This document shows positions 7,096 to 13,273 of a stretch of 13,582 bases of DNA, in pieces. The DNA comes from a bacterium (GTDB lineage: Bacteria > Patescibacteriota > CPR2 > UBA1875 > JAJYID01), in assembly GCA_021823605.1 (NCBI GenBank), contig JAKANV010000011.1, positions 1 to 13,582 on the forward strand, given 5' to 3'. The position numbers were made by a program, and so were the translations under genes. Every line of letters begins with the position of its first letter. Position 1 is the stretch's first letter. The notes below the pieces were generated by a model. It saw nothing but the letters and a program-made list of their open reading frames with translations, had not been told where the DNA came from and searched no databases.

Positions 7096-8130
7096 ATGCA
7101 GTTGTCTGAGTTTGATTTTGTACTGCCGGAAGGTTTGATTGCAACTCATCCGGCGGAACCAAGAGATACGGCCAAACTTTTGGTTGCAAACAGGGATTCG
7201 GGCGAAATAATCCATTCGCATTTCTATAATCTATCGGATTTTTTGCGTGAGGATGATTTTCTTGTGTTTAACAAATCAAGGGTTATCCCGGCTCGGCTAT
7301 TTGGTCGCCTTGGAGGCAAAAATATCGAGATATTGCTGACAAAAAGCATCAGTCAGTGCACTTGGGAAGTGATGGCGAAGCCGGGGAAAAGGCTAAAAAA
7401 CGGGTCTCGGATTCAGTTTAAAAGCCAACTATCGGCAGAAGTTTTTGCTGCTTCAGATGGAGTATTCAGGCTCAAATTCAGTCTTAAGGGCGACGAACTC
7501 TGGGAAGAGATTGATAAAATCGGTGAGATGCCACTTCCACCATACATTTTAAAGGCAAGGTGCGAGAAACATGATGAAGATGTAGACAAAAAAGATTATC
7601 AGACAGTGTTTGCCGAAAAACCAGGCTCAGTGGCTGCACCCACAGCGGGATTGCATTTTACAGATGAACTAATAAAGAAAATTAAGGCAAAGGGTTGTGA
7701 TGTCGGTTTTGTCGACCTTCATGTAGGGCTTGGAACATTTGAGCCAATACGGACAGAGAACATTGAAGATCACAAAATACACAGTGAATATTTTGAATTG
7801 TCACAAGATTTGGTGGATAAATTAAATATAGCTAAGAAAGAGGGTCGAAGAATCATCGCTGTCGGGACAACAACGGTTAGAGTCTTGGAGTCATGCCAGG
7901 AAAATGGGGTTTTAAGTCCTCAGTCAGGTGAGACAAACATTTACATCTACCCCGGTTACAAATTCGGTTTTGTCGACGGGATGATTACTAACTTTCATTT
8001 ACCGAAGTCCTCATTGCTTCTTCTGGTCAGTGCGTTCTATTCAAAGAAAAAAATCCTTGAAATCTATAATGAAGCAATTCAAAAAGATTACCGTTTTTAT
8101 TCCTATGGTGATGGGATGCTTTTATTATAA
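7096..8130 (+). CDS. queA: S-adenosylmethionine:tRNA ribosyltransferase-isomerase QueA
   Basis: A full-length 344-residue QueA. It transfers and isomerises the ribosyl group of S-adenosylmethionine onto preQ1 at position 34 of tRNAs with GUN anticodons, forming epoxyqueuosine. Conserved blocks: FNKSRVIPARLFG (residues 58-70), MPLPPYI, AAPTAGLHFT (180-189), LHVGLGTFEPIR, VGTTTVRVLES (256-266), TNFHLPKSSLLLLVSAF and a YRFYSYGDGMLLL end, all lined up with the E. coli enzyme. The ATG follows the previous TAA with no gap and only a weak purine-rich sequence upstream, so expression probably depends on translation of the pilus genes. No other queuosine genes are seen in the window. Confidence 0.97.
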   Translation: MQLSEFDFVLPEGLIATHPAEPRDTAKLLVANRDSGEIIHSHFYNLSDFLREDDFLVFNKSRVIPARLFGRLGGKNIEILLTKSISQCTWEVMAKPGKRLKNGSRIQFKSQLSAEVFAASDGVFRLKFSLKGDELWEEIDKIGEMPLPPYILKARCEKHDEDVDKKDYQTVFAEKPGSVAAPTAGLHFTDELIKKIKAKGCDVGFVDLHVGLGTFEPIRTENIEDHKIHSEYFELSQDLVDKLNIAKKEGRRIIAVGTTTVRVLESCQENGVLSPQSGETNIYIYPGYKFGFVDGMITNFHLPKSSLLLLVSAFYSKKKILEIYNEAIQKDYRFYSYGDGMLLL

Positions 8131-8327
8131 TCTTTATACTAGGCTTTGGAGTACGTGCTGCAAAAAGACCAAGAATTTTTGGAACAGAGCTAGGAGCAGG
8201 CTAAAGACAGAGAGTAACTGTACGAATATCCCCGATGCTTGGTCAGTAATTGTTTTTAAAGAATTTAAGTCCATTGGCGCTATTATAAATCAAGTTTTTC
8301 TTATCTACCAGTAAAATATTTAAGCTT

Positions 8328-8351
8328 AAAAAATAAACTGTTTTATTTTTT
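8328..8351 (+). terminator. AT-only inverted repeat, possible weak terminator after queA
   Basis: A perfect 10-bp repeat (AAAAAATAAA, 8328-8337, against TTTATTTTTT, 8342-8351) with a 4-nt loop. Its 3' arm is a T-run, as in terminators, and its A-rich 5' arm would give the same on the other strand. With no G-C pairs the stem is weak, so termination is uncertain. It lies 24 nt before the next ATG. Confidence 0.4.
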
Positions 8352-8362
8352 CGTAAAGCCTG

Positions 8363-8368
8363 TATCAT
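8363..8368 (+). promoter_or_regulatory. -10-like element (TATCAT) placed for a leaderless mRNA
   Basis: TATCAT ends 6 nt before the ATG at 8375. No Shine-Dalgarno sequence precedes that ATG, and no clear -35 box is present, because the upstream region is the T-run of the AT-only repeat. Confidence 0.4.
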
Positions 8369-8374
8369 AAGCAT

Positions 8375-9610
8375 ATGAATAACGTTTTAACCAAAAGCAA
8401 AGTACATATTGACGAGTACAAAGGAGTCATCAGTGACTCTCTTTTTGATGAGATTAATGAACTAGCCAAAAAGCTAAAAGATATTAGGGTTTGTCATGTA
8501 AATGCGACTTCATATGGCGGAGGTGTTTCAGAAATTCTTCACAAGGAAATACCTATGGCGAGGGACCTGGGTTTGCATTTTGATTGGCAGACTATTAGCG
8601 GCCATTCAGATTTTTTTGACGTTACAAAAAAGATTCACAATGCTCTGCAGGGTGATCCGCTTGAAATCTCAAAAAAAGAGTGGGAAATATATGCTGCCTG
8701 CAATTTGGATCAGACCGAAAGAATTAACCCAGACGATTACGACGTTTTCTTTATCCATGATCCTCAGCCGGCAGAAATTATAAGCTGTATTGGCAAAAAT
8801 GGCGCCAAGTGGGTTTGGAGATGCCATATAGACACTTCGCATACGAACCAAAAAGTAGCTGATTATTTCTTGAGGTTTCTCCATATGTACGATGCCTCCA
8901 TTTTTACCATGAAAGACTACATTTTTAAGGGAATGGATGAAGACATTTTTATAATCCCACCGGCGATAGATCCTCTAAGTGAGAAAAATAGAGTGATGGA
9001 GATCGGAGAGGCAAAAAAAATTATCGAAGGATTCGGAGTGGATACTTCGCGGCCTATAGTTACCCAAGTTTCCCGCTTCGATCCATGGAAAGATCCGATT
9101 GGTGTGGTGGAAGCTTATAAGCTAGCCAAGAAGGAAATCCCTGATCTTCAGTTAGTCTATATGGCCGGAATGGCTTCTGATGATCCTGAGGGGCATAAGA
9201 TATATGAAGAGGTTAAGAAATATGTGGGCTCTGACAAAGATGTTTTTCTTCTGACCTTTACCGCGCCCAATGAACTTGAGGTAAATGCATTCCAAACTTA
9301 TTCGAACGTGATATTGCAAAAGTCTACCAAGGAAGGCTTCGGACTTACGATTTCAGAAGCACTTTGGAAGGGCACTCCTGTAATCGGCGGAAATGTCGGT
9401 GGAATTCCGACACAGATTGAGGATGGCAAAACGGGCTTTTTGATAAATAGTGTTGAGGAATGTGCCGAAAAAATAGTTTATTTGGTTCAAAATAAAGAAA
9501 TTGCCAACGAAATGGGAAAACGAGGCAGAGAAGTTGTTCGTAAAAACTTTCTTTTGCCAAGGCTTCTGCGTGACGAACTCAAAGTTATAGAAAAGCTAAC
9601 TAAGGTTTAG
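8375..9610 (+). CDS. treT: GT4 glycosyltransferase, probable trehalose synthase TreT
   Basis: A 411-residue GT-B glycosyltransferase resembling TreT, which joins NDP-glucose and glucose to make trehalose. N-terminal domain: VCHVNATSYGGGVSEILHKEIP (near residue 40), in which the glycine run is the family signature, and later WRCHIDTSH. C-terminal domain: VTQVSRFDPWKDPIGVVEAY (nucleotide-sugar site) and KEGFGLTISEALWKGTPVIGG, which carries the two GT4 glutamates at residues 320 and 328 (EX7E spacing). Other GT4 enzymes with trehalose phosphorylase-like folds are the main alternative. No Shine-Dalgarno sequence precedes the ATG, and a -10-like hexamer lies 6 nt upstream, so the mRNA may be leaderless. 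There is no terminator before the next promoter. Trehalose is a stress protectant, and no other trehalose genes are nearby. Confidence 0.82.
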   Translation: MNNVLTKSKVHIDEYKGVISDSLFDEINELAKKLKDIRVCHVNATSYGGGVSEILHKEIPMARDLGLHFDWQTISGHSDFFDVTKKIHNALQGDPLEISKKEWEIYAACNLDQTERINPDDYDVFFIHDPQPAEIISCIGKNGAKWVWRCHIDTSHTNQKVADYFLRFLHMYDASIFTMKDYIFKGMDEDIFIIPPAIDPLSEKNRVMEIGEAKKIIEGFGVDTSRPIVTQVSRFDPWKDPIGVVEAYKLAKKEIPDLQLVYMAGMASDDPEGHKIYEEVKKYVGSDKDVFLLTFTAPNELEVNAFQTYSNVILQKSTKEGFGLTISEALWKGTPVIGGNVGGIPTQIEDGKTGFLINSVEECAEKIVYLVQNKEIANEMGKRGREVVRKNFLLPRLLRDELKVIEKLTKV

Positions 9611-9611
9611 C

Positions 9612-9640
9612 TTCACATTTCTTCGCATTTAGTATATAAT
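9612..9640 (+). promoter_or_regulatory. Sigma-70-type promoter of the nitronate monooxygenase-like gene
   Basis: TTCACA (9612-9617, five of six consensus bases) and TATAAT (9635-9640) are separated by exactly 17 nt and begin one base after the treT stop. The predicted start is about 9647, giving a leader of about 115 nt. Confidence 0.8.
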
Positions 9641-9646
9641 CACGTG

Positions 9647-9679
9647 GCCTAAAGGATACATATCTTCAGGCTGTTTTTT
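9647..9679 (+). promoter_or_regulatory. Terminator-like hairpin at the 5' end of the leader (possible attenuator)
   Basis: GCCT (9647-9650) pairs with AGGC (9668-9671), and AGGA (9653-9656) with TCTT (9663-9666, one G-U pair). The small loop may close further through TA/TA. Six T residues follow at 9674-9679. The hairpin lies immediately after the predicted transcription start and over 80 nt before the start codon, so it would end transcripts early unless antagonised. Stem stability is moderate. Confidence 0.5.
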
Positions 9680-9762
9680 ATACAATCCCTTTCCTGGGCG
9701 AGTGTATGCTCATTGATTTGATAAAGATTCTAAAACTTTCAGACTCGAGGAGATGGTTCTTT

Positions 9763-10878
9763 ATGACAAAGAAGCTTGTAATCGGACATGATAAGTACGC
9801 TCTTGAAGTTCCGGCACGTATTTTCCAAGGGGGAATGGGGGTAGGTCTGTCACTCTCTGGACTTGCCTCTGCGGTCGCAAATGAGGGCGGGGCCGGTACG
9901 ATTTCCGCTGCCGGCATCGGCATGTATGAGCCCGACGTCTACGAAAACCTCATCGAGGCGAGCTCGAGAGCCCTTAGGAAAGAAATCGTAAAGGCTCATG
10001 CTCTCACAGATGGAGTAGTGGGAGCAAACATCATGGTACCCCAAGCGGAGTATGAGGCAGATGTGCAGGTATGTTTGGAAGAAGGTGTACACTTCATCGC
10101 TTCGGGGGGAGCCCTTCCTATGACCCTGGCCGAGTTGGCAGGTAGTAACAGGAAAACCAAGCTTTTGCCGATTGTTTCATCAGAACGAGCTTTCCGGCTT
10201 ATCTTGAAAAGATGGAAGAGATCGGGGCGGTATCCTGATGGGGTGATAGTCGAGGGTCCGAATGCTGGTGGCCACCTCGGTTTCAGCCGCGAGGAACTTG
10301 CTAACCCGGACTACTATTGTCTGGAGAAGATAGTCGTAAGGGTAAGGGAAGTCATCGAGAAGGAAGGCATCGATATTCCAATTATTGCTGCCGGCGGTAT
10401 CTACACGGGGGCAGATATACGCGATATCATGAGTCACGGTGCTTCCGGAGCCCAGATGGGCACACGCCTCGTTACAACCAAGGAGAGTGAGGCGCCTCGC
10501 GAGTTCAAGGATGCTTATCTTAACTGCAACCAGGAGGACATTGGCATAATAGAGAGTCCTCTGGGACTGCTCGGCCGGGCCATCAAGAATGACTTTCTCG
10601 AGCAAGCAATGGCTGGGAAAAAGCATCCCAAAAAGTGCTTTGAGTGCATTTCCGGATGCGCCGGAGTAGGCGAGGAGGTTGTAACAGAAGAGGTGACCAA
10701 ATTAGTTGGAGGGGCCCCCTTCTGCTACACCATGGCTCTGGTGAACGCCAAGAAAGGCAAGATGAAACACGGGTTTGCTTTCGCCGGCGTGAATGCGTAT
10801 CGCGCCAAGGAAACAGGCATAATCTCGGTTCATGAGCTGTTTGAGATTTTAAAGCGCGAGTACGAAGAATCTGCCTAG
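9763..10878 (+). CDS. FMN-dependent nitronate monooxygenase-like oxidoreductase
   Basis: A 371-residue TIM-barrel flavoprotein of the nitronate monooxygenase / 2-nitropropane dioxygenase family. Visible motifs: ARIFQGGMGVGLS (N-terminal strand), VEGPNAGGHLG with the family's active-site His171, the FMN phosphate site AAGGIYTGADI (from residue 209) and GASGAQMGTRLVTTKES. The C-terminus has Cys292, Cys295, Cys299 (CFECISGC) and Cys321 (PFCYTMALVNA), then GFAFAGVNAYR. I recall this pattern in a subfamily of the group, where it could hold a metal or disulfide. ATG 9763 was chosen over an in-frame ATG at 9706 because GAGGAG (9747-9752) precedes it and the family starts there. Base composition is clearly more GC-rich than the pilus genes. 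Family function is often nitronate detoxification, but FabK-like or other activities are possible. Confidence 0.85.
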   Translation: MTKKLVIGHDKYALEVPARIFQGGMGVGLSLSGLASAVANEGGAGTISAAGIGMYEPDVYENLIEASSRALRKEIVKAHALTDGVVGANIMVPQAEYEADVQVCLEEGVHFIASGGALPMTLAELAGSNRKTKLLPIVSSERAFRLILKRWKRSGRYPDGVIVEGPNAGGHLGFSREELANPDYYCLEKIVVRVREVIEKEGIDIPIIAAGGIYTGADIRDIMSHGASGAQMGTRLVTTKESEAPREFKDAYLNCNQEDIGIIESPLGLLGRAIKNDFLEQAMAGKKHPKKCFECISGCAGVGEEVVTEEVTKLVGGAPFCYTMALVNAKKGKMKHGFAFAGVNAYRAKETGIISVHELFEILKREYEESA

Positions 10879-10900
10879 CCATAGGTAAAAAATGGCATAG

Positions 10901-10948
10901 CGGGCGGCCTCTCCGAAATCAATCGGAAAGTCCGCCCGGCTTTTATTT
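10901..10948 (+). terminator. Intrinsic terminator after the nitronate monooxygenase-like gene
   Basis: CGGGCGG (10901-10907) pairs with CCGCCCG (10932-10938). CT and TCCGA inside pair with TCGGA and AG, leaving only two 1x1 mismatches, and the loop is AATCAA. A T-run (TTTTATTT, 10941-10948) follows. It starts 22 nt after the stop codon. This is a strong GC-rich terminator. Confidence 0.92.
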
Positions 10949-10996
10949 GTGACATAGGTTTGTATCTTTGTCTGAGATTTATAGATTGCGATAGTG

Positions 10997-11002
10997 TAAA
11001 AT
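10997..11002 (+). promoter_or_regulatory. -10 element (TAAAAT) placed for a leaderless M23 peptidase mRNA
   Basis: TAAAAT, preceded by TG, ends 7 nt before the ATG at 11010. No Shine-Dalgarno sequence and no good -35 box are present. Confidence 0.45.
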
Positions 11003-11009
11003 ACTTATC

Positions 11010-11669
11010 ATGAAGAAAGTTCTATCAATCGTTTCAGTTATTCTACTCATCATAGTACTAGCAATTTTGGTGGTCTTTATTTTGAACTTGGACAAAGCCT
11101 TAAAAAAACAGAATCAGCAAAAACCATCAGGCAGTCCAACGACACAGCCGAGTCAACCCGCCAAGAAACCGGCACTTTCAGAGCCGATTTCAAGTGCCAA
11201 ATCTAGAATTACCAAAAAACCATTCGGTATCTATATCACACCCCAAACTTCACCTGTCCAGCCGGAAAAATTTGCAGGGTACCATACAGGAACTGACTTT
11301 GAAACCACTTCTTCAGAAGCCAGTGTAGATGTTCCGATTTATGCCGCTTGCGGTGGGAAAATTAGATTGCAGGAAATAGTCCAGGGATATGGAGGTGTAA
11401 TTGTACAGGATTGTACTCTCGATAATCAGCCGGTCACTGTGCTTTATGGTCACCTGAATATCAGGCAGGCTCATGTTCTCTCGGTTGGGCAAGAGGTAAA
11501 TGCAAGAGACAAGATTGCAGTACTTGCACCGGAAAACAGCGAGCTTTCCGGAGGTGAGCGCAAACACTTACATTTAGGAATTCATAAAGGCACAACTCTC
11601 GATTTTCGCGGCTATGTCCAAAACCAGTCAGAGCTCTCTGGCTGGCTTGATGCAAAAAGCTATCTCTAA
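11010..11669 (+). CDS. Membrane-anchored M23 (LytM-type) peptidase
   Basis: A 219-residue protein with an N-terminal membrane anchor (residues about 5-28), a Pro/Ser/Thr/Gln-rich linker (about 35-70), and an M23 zinc-peptidase domain. The motif GYHTGTDFE supplies His92 and Asp96 as zinc ligands. YGHLN gives His148. KHLHLGIH supplies the HxH pair His186 and His188, so the usual catalytic set is complete and the domain is probably active on peptidoglycan cross-bridges outside the cell. Some M23 domains instead activate amidases, but those usually lack zinc ligands. The domain is shorter than many, and two cysteines (AACGG and QDCTLD) may form a disulfide. No terminator is evident after it. The gene is AT-rich compared with both neighbours. 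Confidence 0.88.
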   Translation: MKKVLSIVSVILLIIVLAILVVFILNLDKALKKQNQQKPSGSPTTQPSQPAKKPALSEPISSAKSRITKKPFGIYITPQTSPVQPEKFAGYHTGTDFETTSSEASVDVPIYAACGGKIRLQEIVQGYGGVIVQDCTLDNQPVTVLYGHLNIRQAHVLSVGQEVNARDKIAVLAPENSELSGGERKHLHLGIHKGTTLDFRGYVQNQSELSGWLDAKSYL

Positions 11670-11676
11670 AAAAGGC

Positions 11677-11705
11677 TTTACAAAGGACAAACTTTAGAGT
11701 AGAAT
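11677..11705 (+). promoter_or_regulatory. Promoter upstream of the 106-residue orphan gene
   Basis: TTTACA (11677-11682, five of six consensus bases) and TAGAAT (11700-11705, five of six) are separated by 17 nt. The predicted start near 11712 leaves a leader of about 108 nt. Confidence 0.7.
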
Positions 11706-11733
11706 AGATACCCGTTGCACCTTGGATATTTTT

Positions 11734-11778
11734 GGGCTGGCAAAGAGGCTACAAATCTTGCGGTTTCTTTGCTAGTCC
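11734..11778 (+). promoter_or_regulatory. Structured 5' leader hairpin of the 106-residue orphan gene
   Basis: GGGCTGGCAAAG (11734-11745) pairs over 12 bp, with two G-U pairs, to CTTTGCTAGTCC (11767-11778). An inner stem (AAATC 11753-11757 with GGTTT 11762-11766) closes a TTGC loop. No T-run follows, so it is not a terminator. TTGGA at 11722-11726 could pair instead with TCCAA at 11776-11780, giving an alternative outer fold. Function is unknown; it may be an mRNA-stability or regulatory structure. Confidence 0.6.
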
Positions 11779-11819
11779 AATAAAAACTCGCTGCATTTCC
11801 ACTAGGGAGTGAAAATAGT

Positions 11820-12140
11820 ATGTTAAGAGCAGTAAAGAAAACAATAGCGGCACTTGAGTCGGGGATTCCCTGTTCAGTGCTCGTCGAGCATATGATAAAC
11901 GCGCTCGAGAGGGTAAAGCTATCGGGACATCATTATGTCCAGAGTGATTGGACAATCGTCCCTCACCCCGACGGTCTTCTCGAATGGGAGTTCTCGGAGG
12001 GTGACTATTTTCTGCTCCTCCACAATGGCAAGCTTCTCTATGAAGTTTTGCTTGGGGCGGAAAGTCCGATCCTGCATTTTCCGGAAACGGAAGAAATGCC
12101 GGACGATGTTCCGGAAGAGCAAGAACTAGTGGCCGTTTGA
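11820..12140 (+). CDS. Unrecognised 106-residue protein with acidic C-terminus
   Basis: I do not recognise this protein. An amphipathic helical N-terminus (residues 1-35, MLRAVKKTIAALESG then VLVEHMINALERV) is followed by a beta-rich middle (HYVQSDWTIVPHPDGLLEWEFSEGDYFLLLHNGKLLYEVLL) and a Pro/Glu/Asp-rich tail. It has no membrane segment or signal peptide, so it is probably a small cytoplasmic protein. The start is supported by GGGAG (11805-11809), ten bases upstream. It forms a complete single-gene unit with promoter, long structured leader and strong terminator, which argues that it is a real, regulated gene. Codons are GC-richer than in the neighbouring peptidase gene. The alternating strands and DGLLEW/NGKLLYE turns could suggest a small binding domain, but no function should be assigned. 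Confidence 0.72.
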   Translation: MLRAVKKTIAALESGIPCSVLVEHMINALERVKLSGHHYVQSDWTIVPHPDGLLEWEFSEGDYFLLLHNGKLLYEVLLGAESPILHFPETEEMPDDVPEEQELVAV

Positions 12141-12157
12141 CGGTCATGCAGCAACCA

Positions 12158-12192
12158 GCGGCGGATCCCCTCGGGGACCCGCCGGCTTTTTA
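12158..12192 (+). terminator. Intrinsic terminator after the 106-residue orphan gene
   Basis: GGCGG (12160-12164) pairs with CCGCC (12179-12183) and TCCCC (12166-12170) with GGGGA (12173-12177), leaving one A/C mismatch and a very tight loop. TTTTTATTTT follows at 12187-12196. It starts about 20 nt after the stop codon. Confidence 0.9.
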
Positions 12193-12306
12193 TTTTGGGC
12201 GAAAAATGTCACAGAATTGCAGACAAAATTTTTATAAGAAGTGAAGATGTATTTGATTGTCAAAAGAGCATAATGAAAGCAAGTGAAAAGGGGGGAGGTG
12301 ATAAAA

Positions 12307-12714
12307 ATGGCAAACGAAGAAAAACATGAGAAAAAAGAAGAAAAAGAGGAAGGAAAAGAGTTCCACTCCCATGCTTATGCTGAGCGCTATGGTCAAACAG
12401 CAATGAACGTAAGCTGGCAAGGCTGGGTTAATGGGATTTTAGGCCTTTGGTTAATCGCGGTTCCGCTCATAGGTCTCGGGGGAAACATGACAACTTTAGT
12501 TATTACCGGTGCTTTGATTGCTATCGTCGGCTTTTGGGCTGCTGCAATGAGGACATCGCTTTGGCAACAGTGGGTTAATGCAATTCTAGGCCTTGGGGTT
12601 ATAGCAGTTCCTTTCCTAGCGCTTACAGGTGCTACTCTGAGCTGGACACTTGTGATAACTGGTGCAATCGTTGCAATTCTTGGTTTCTGGGCTACAGCAC
12701 AAGAGAGGATGTAA
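12307..12714 (+). CDS. SPW-repeat membrane protein
   Basis: A 135-residue protein made of a charged N-terminal tail (residues 1-30, Lys/Glu/His-rich) and two tandem copies of a 45-residue unit, at residues 37-80 and 86-131. Each copy begins W-Q-x-W-V-N-x-I-L-G-L, runs through an IAVP helix and ends LVITGAxxAIxGFWA. This matches the SPW repeat family: two membrane helices per repeat, four in total, and no known enzymatic role. ATG 12307 was chosen because an almost complete anti-Shine-Dalgarno match (GGAGGTGAT, 12295-12303) precedes it; an in-frame GTG at 12283 lies upstream of that site. The two repeats have clearly diverged, so the duplication is old. It is followed by its own terminator. 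Upstream only weak promoter-like hexamers are seen. Confidence 0.85.
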   Translation: MANEEKHEKKEEKEEGKEFHSHAYAERYGQTAMNVSWQGWVNGILGLWLIAVPLIGLGGNMTTLVITGALIAIVGFWAAAMRTSLWQQWVNAILGLGVIAVPFLALTGATLSWTLVITGAIVAILGFWATAQERM

Positions 12715-12739
12715 AGAAAGTAAAATCAGGAAATGAAAG

Positions 12740-12770
12740 AAAGAGGTTGGTGAAAGCCGCCTCTTTTGAT
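12740..12770 (+). terminator. Intrinsic terminator after the SPW-repeat gene
   Basis: AAAGAGGTTGG (12740-12750) pairs with CCGCCTCTTT (12757-12766), with one T-G pair and one bulged T, around a TGAAAG loop. It runs into TTTTGATTT. It begins 26 nt after the stop codon. Confidence 0.85.
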
Positions 12771-12787
12771 TTGGCCCGTGTTTTGTC

Positions 12788-12816
12788 TTGACAAAGTCTT
12801 TATGTTGTAGTATAAT
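12788..12816 (+). promoter_or_regulatory. Perfect-consensus sigma-70-type promoter of the right-end membrane genes
   Basis: TTGACA (12788-12793) and TATAAT (12811-12816) are both perfect, with the optimal 17-nt spacer. An inverted repeat, TTTGTC-TT-GACAAA (12782-12795), covers the -35 box. Predicted transcription start is about 12823. Confidence 0.88.
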
Positions 12817-12845
12817 ATCCCAACGAACCTTGAGAATTTCTCCCC

Positions 12846-12896
12846 TTTTTGACCGTTAGTAGTCTGTCAGGTTGATAGCTTGCTACCGGTCAAAAA
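12846..12896 (+). promoter_or_regulatory. Long hairpin in the leader, ending next to the Shine-Dalgarno sequence
   Basis: TTTTTGACCG (12846-12855) pairs perfectly with CGGTCAAAAA (12887-12896). Inside it, TAG (12857-12859) can pair with CTA (12883-12885), and CTGTCA (12864-12869) with TGATAG (12873-12878) around a GGT loop. The internal loops are symmetric (1x1 and 4x4). It ends four bases before GGAGG (12901-12905). It is not a terminator, because a run of A, not T, follows. It does not match any riboswitch I recognise. Confidence 0.62.
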
Positions 12897-12913
12897 AATA
12901 GGAGGAAAAAAGA

Positions 12914-13249
12914 ATGGTTAATGTGCTGATTAGCATAGGGCTGCTTCTGGCAGCCTGCTTTCTGAATTTCGCGGTCGCCCTGATGGTGTGGGCTGTGAAT
13001 AATCAGGGCAAGCGTATCGCATGGGGGCTGAAAATGGACAGGGAGGACATCATGAACAAGTTCATGTTCTTCTCCGCCATGAGCTTCGTTTTCGCCCTGA
13101 TCTGCTTTATCTTTCTGTGGCGGGACGGACAGCTGGATTGGTACTGGACGAGCTTTATCGCCGGCGTCTTTCCGTCGGCGGAGTGCTTTATCTTCATGTC
13201 CTTCGGGATACTGACACCCGATTTCGACGAAATATCGAGTCAACACTGA
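12914..13249 (+). CDS. Unrecognised small membrane protein (111 residues)
   Basis: A 111-residue protein with three predicted membrane helices: residues about 3-28 (VLISIGLLLAACFLNFAVAL), 48-68 (FMFFSAMSFVFALICFIFLW) and 77-97 (YWTSFIAGVFPSAECFIFMSF). A cytoplasmic-looking basic stretch (GKRIAWGLKMDRED) separates the first two. I do not recognise the family. The start is fixed by GGAGG (12901-12905) nine bases upstream, and it sits under a perfect-consensus promoter with a long hairpin leader, so it should be strongly transcribed. The next gene begins 25 bases after the stop with its own Shine-Dalgarno sequence, which suggests a two-gene (or longer) membrane complex. Codon use is GC-rich and unlike the AT-rich pilus genes, compatible with horizontal acquisition or a distinct selection on this unit. 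Confidence 0.72.
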   Translation: MVNVLISIGLLLAACFLNFAVALMVWAVNNQGKRIAWGLKMDREDIMNKFMFFSAMSFVFALICFIFLWRDGQLDWYWTSFIAGVFPSAECFIFMSFGILTPDFDEISSQH

Positions 13250-13273
13250 TCTGACAAACGATTGGAGGAAAGC

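Larger units (their letters stand above)
8131..8374 (+). other. Non-coding gap between queA and the glycosyltransferase gene
   Basis: 244 bases with no recognisable gene on either strand. An in-frame extension of a queA-overlapping frame reaches 8314 but shows no start signal, no family resemblance and irregular composition, so it is treated as chance. The only structures seen are an AT-only inverted repeat (8328-8351) and a -10-like hexamer next to the following ATG. Confidence 0.6.

Noticed and set aside
8030..8314. Open frame overlapping the end of queA and reaching into the non-coding gap
   Set aside because: It starts inside queA without a ribosome binding site, has no recognisable domain, and its composition does not look like a protein.
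11654..11682. Possible terminator after the M23 peptidase (AAAGC ... GCTTT)
   Set aside because: Only five pairs, a long loop, no T-run, and it overlaps the -35 box of the next promoter.
11749..12147. 132-residue open frame on the minus strand opposite the orphan gene
   Set aside because: The plus strand has promoter, leader, Shine-Dalgarno sequence and terminator for its gene. The minus frame has none and reads as a low-quality Pro/Arg-rich sequence.
12217..12290. Promoter upstream of the SPW-repeat gene (TTGCAG, TATAAG or CATAAT hexamers)
   Set aside because: Hexamers of fair quality exist but none pair at a 16-18 nt spacing, so no site is called.
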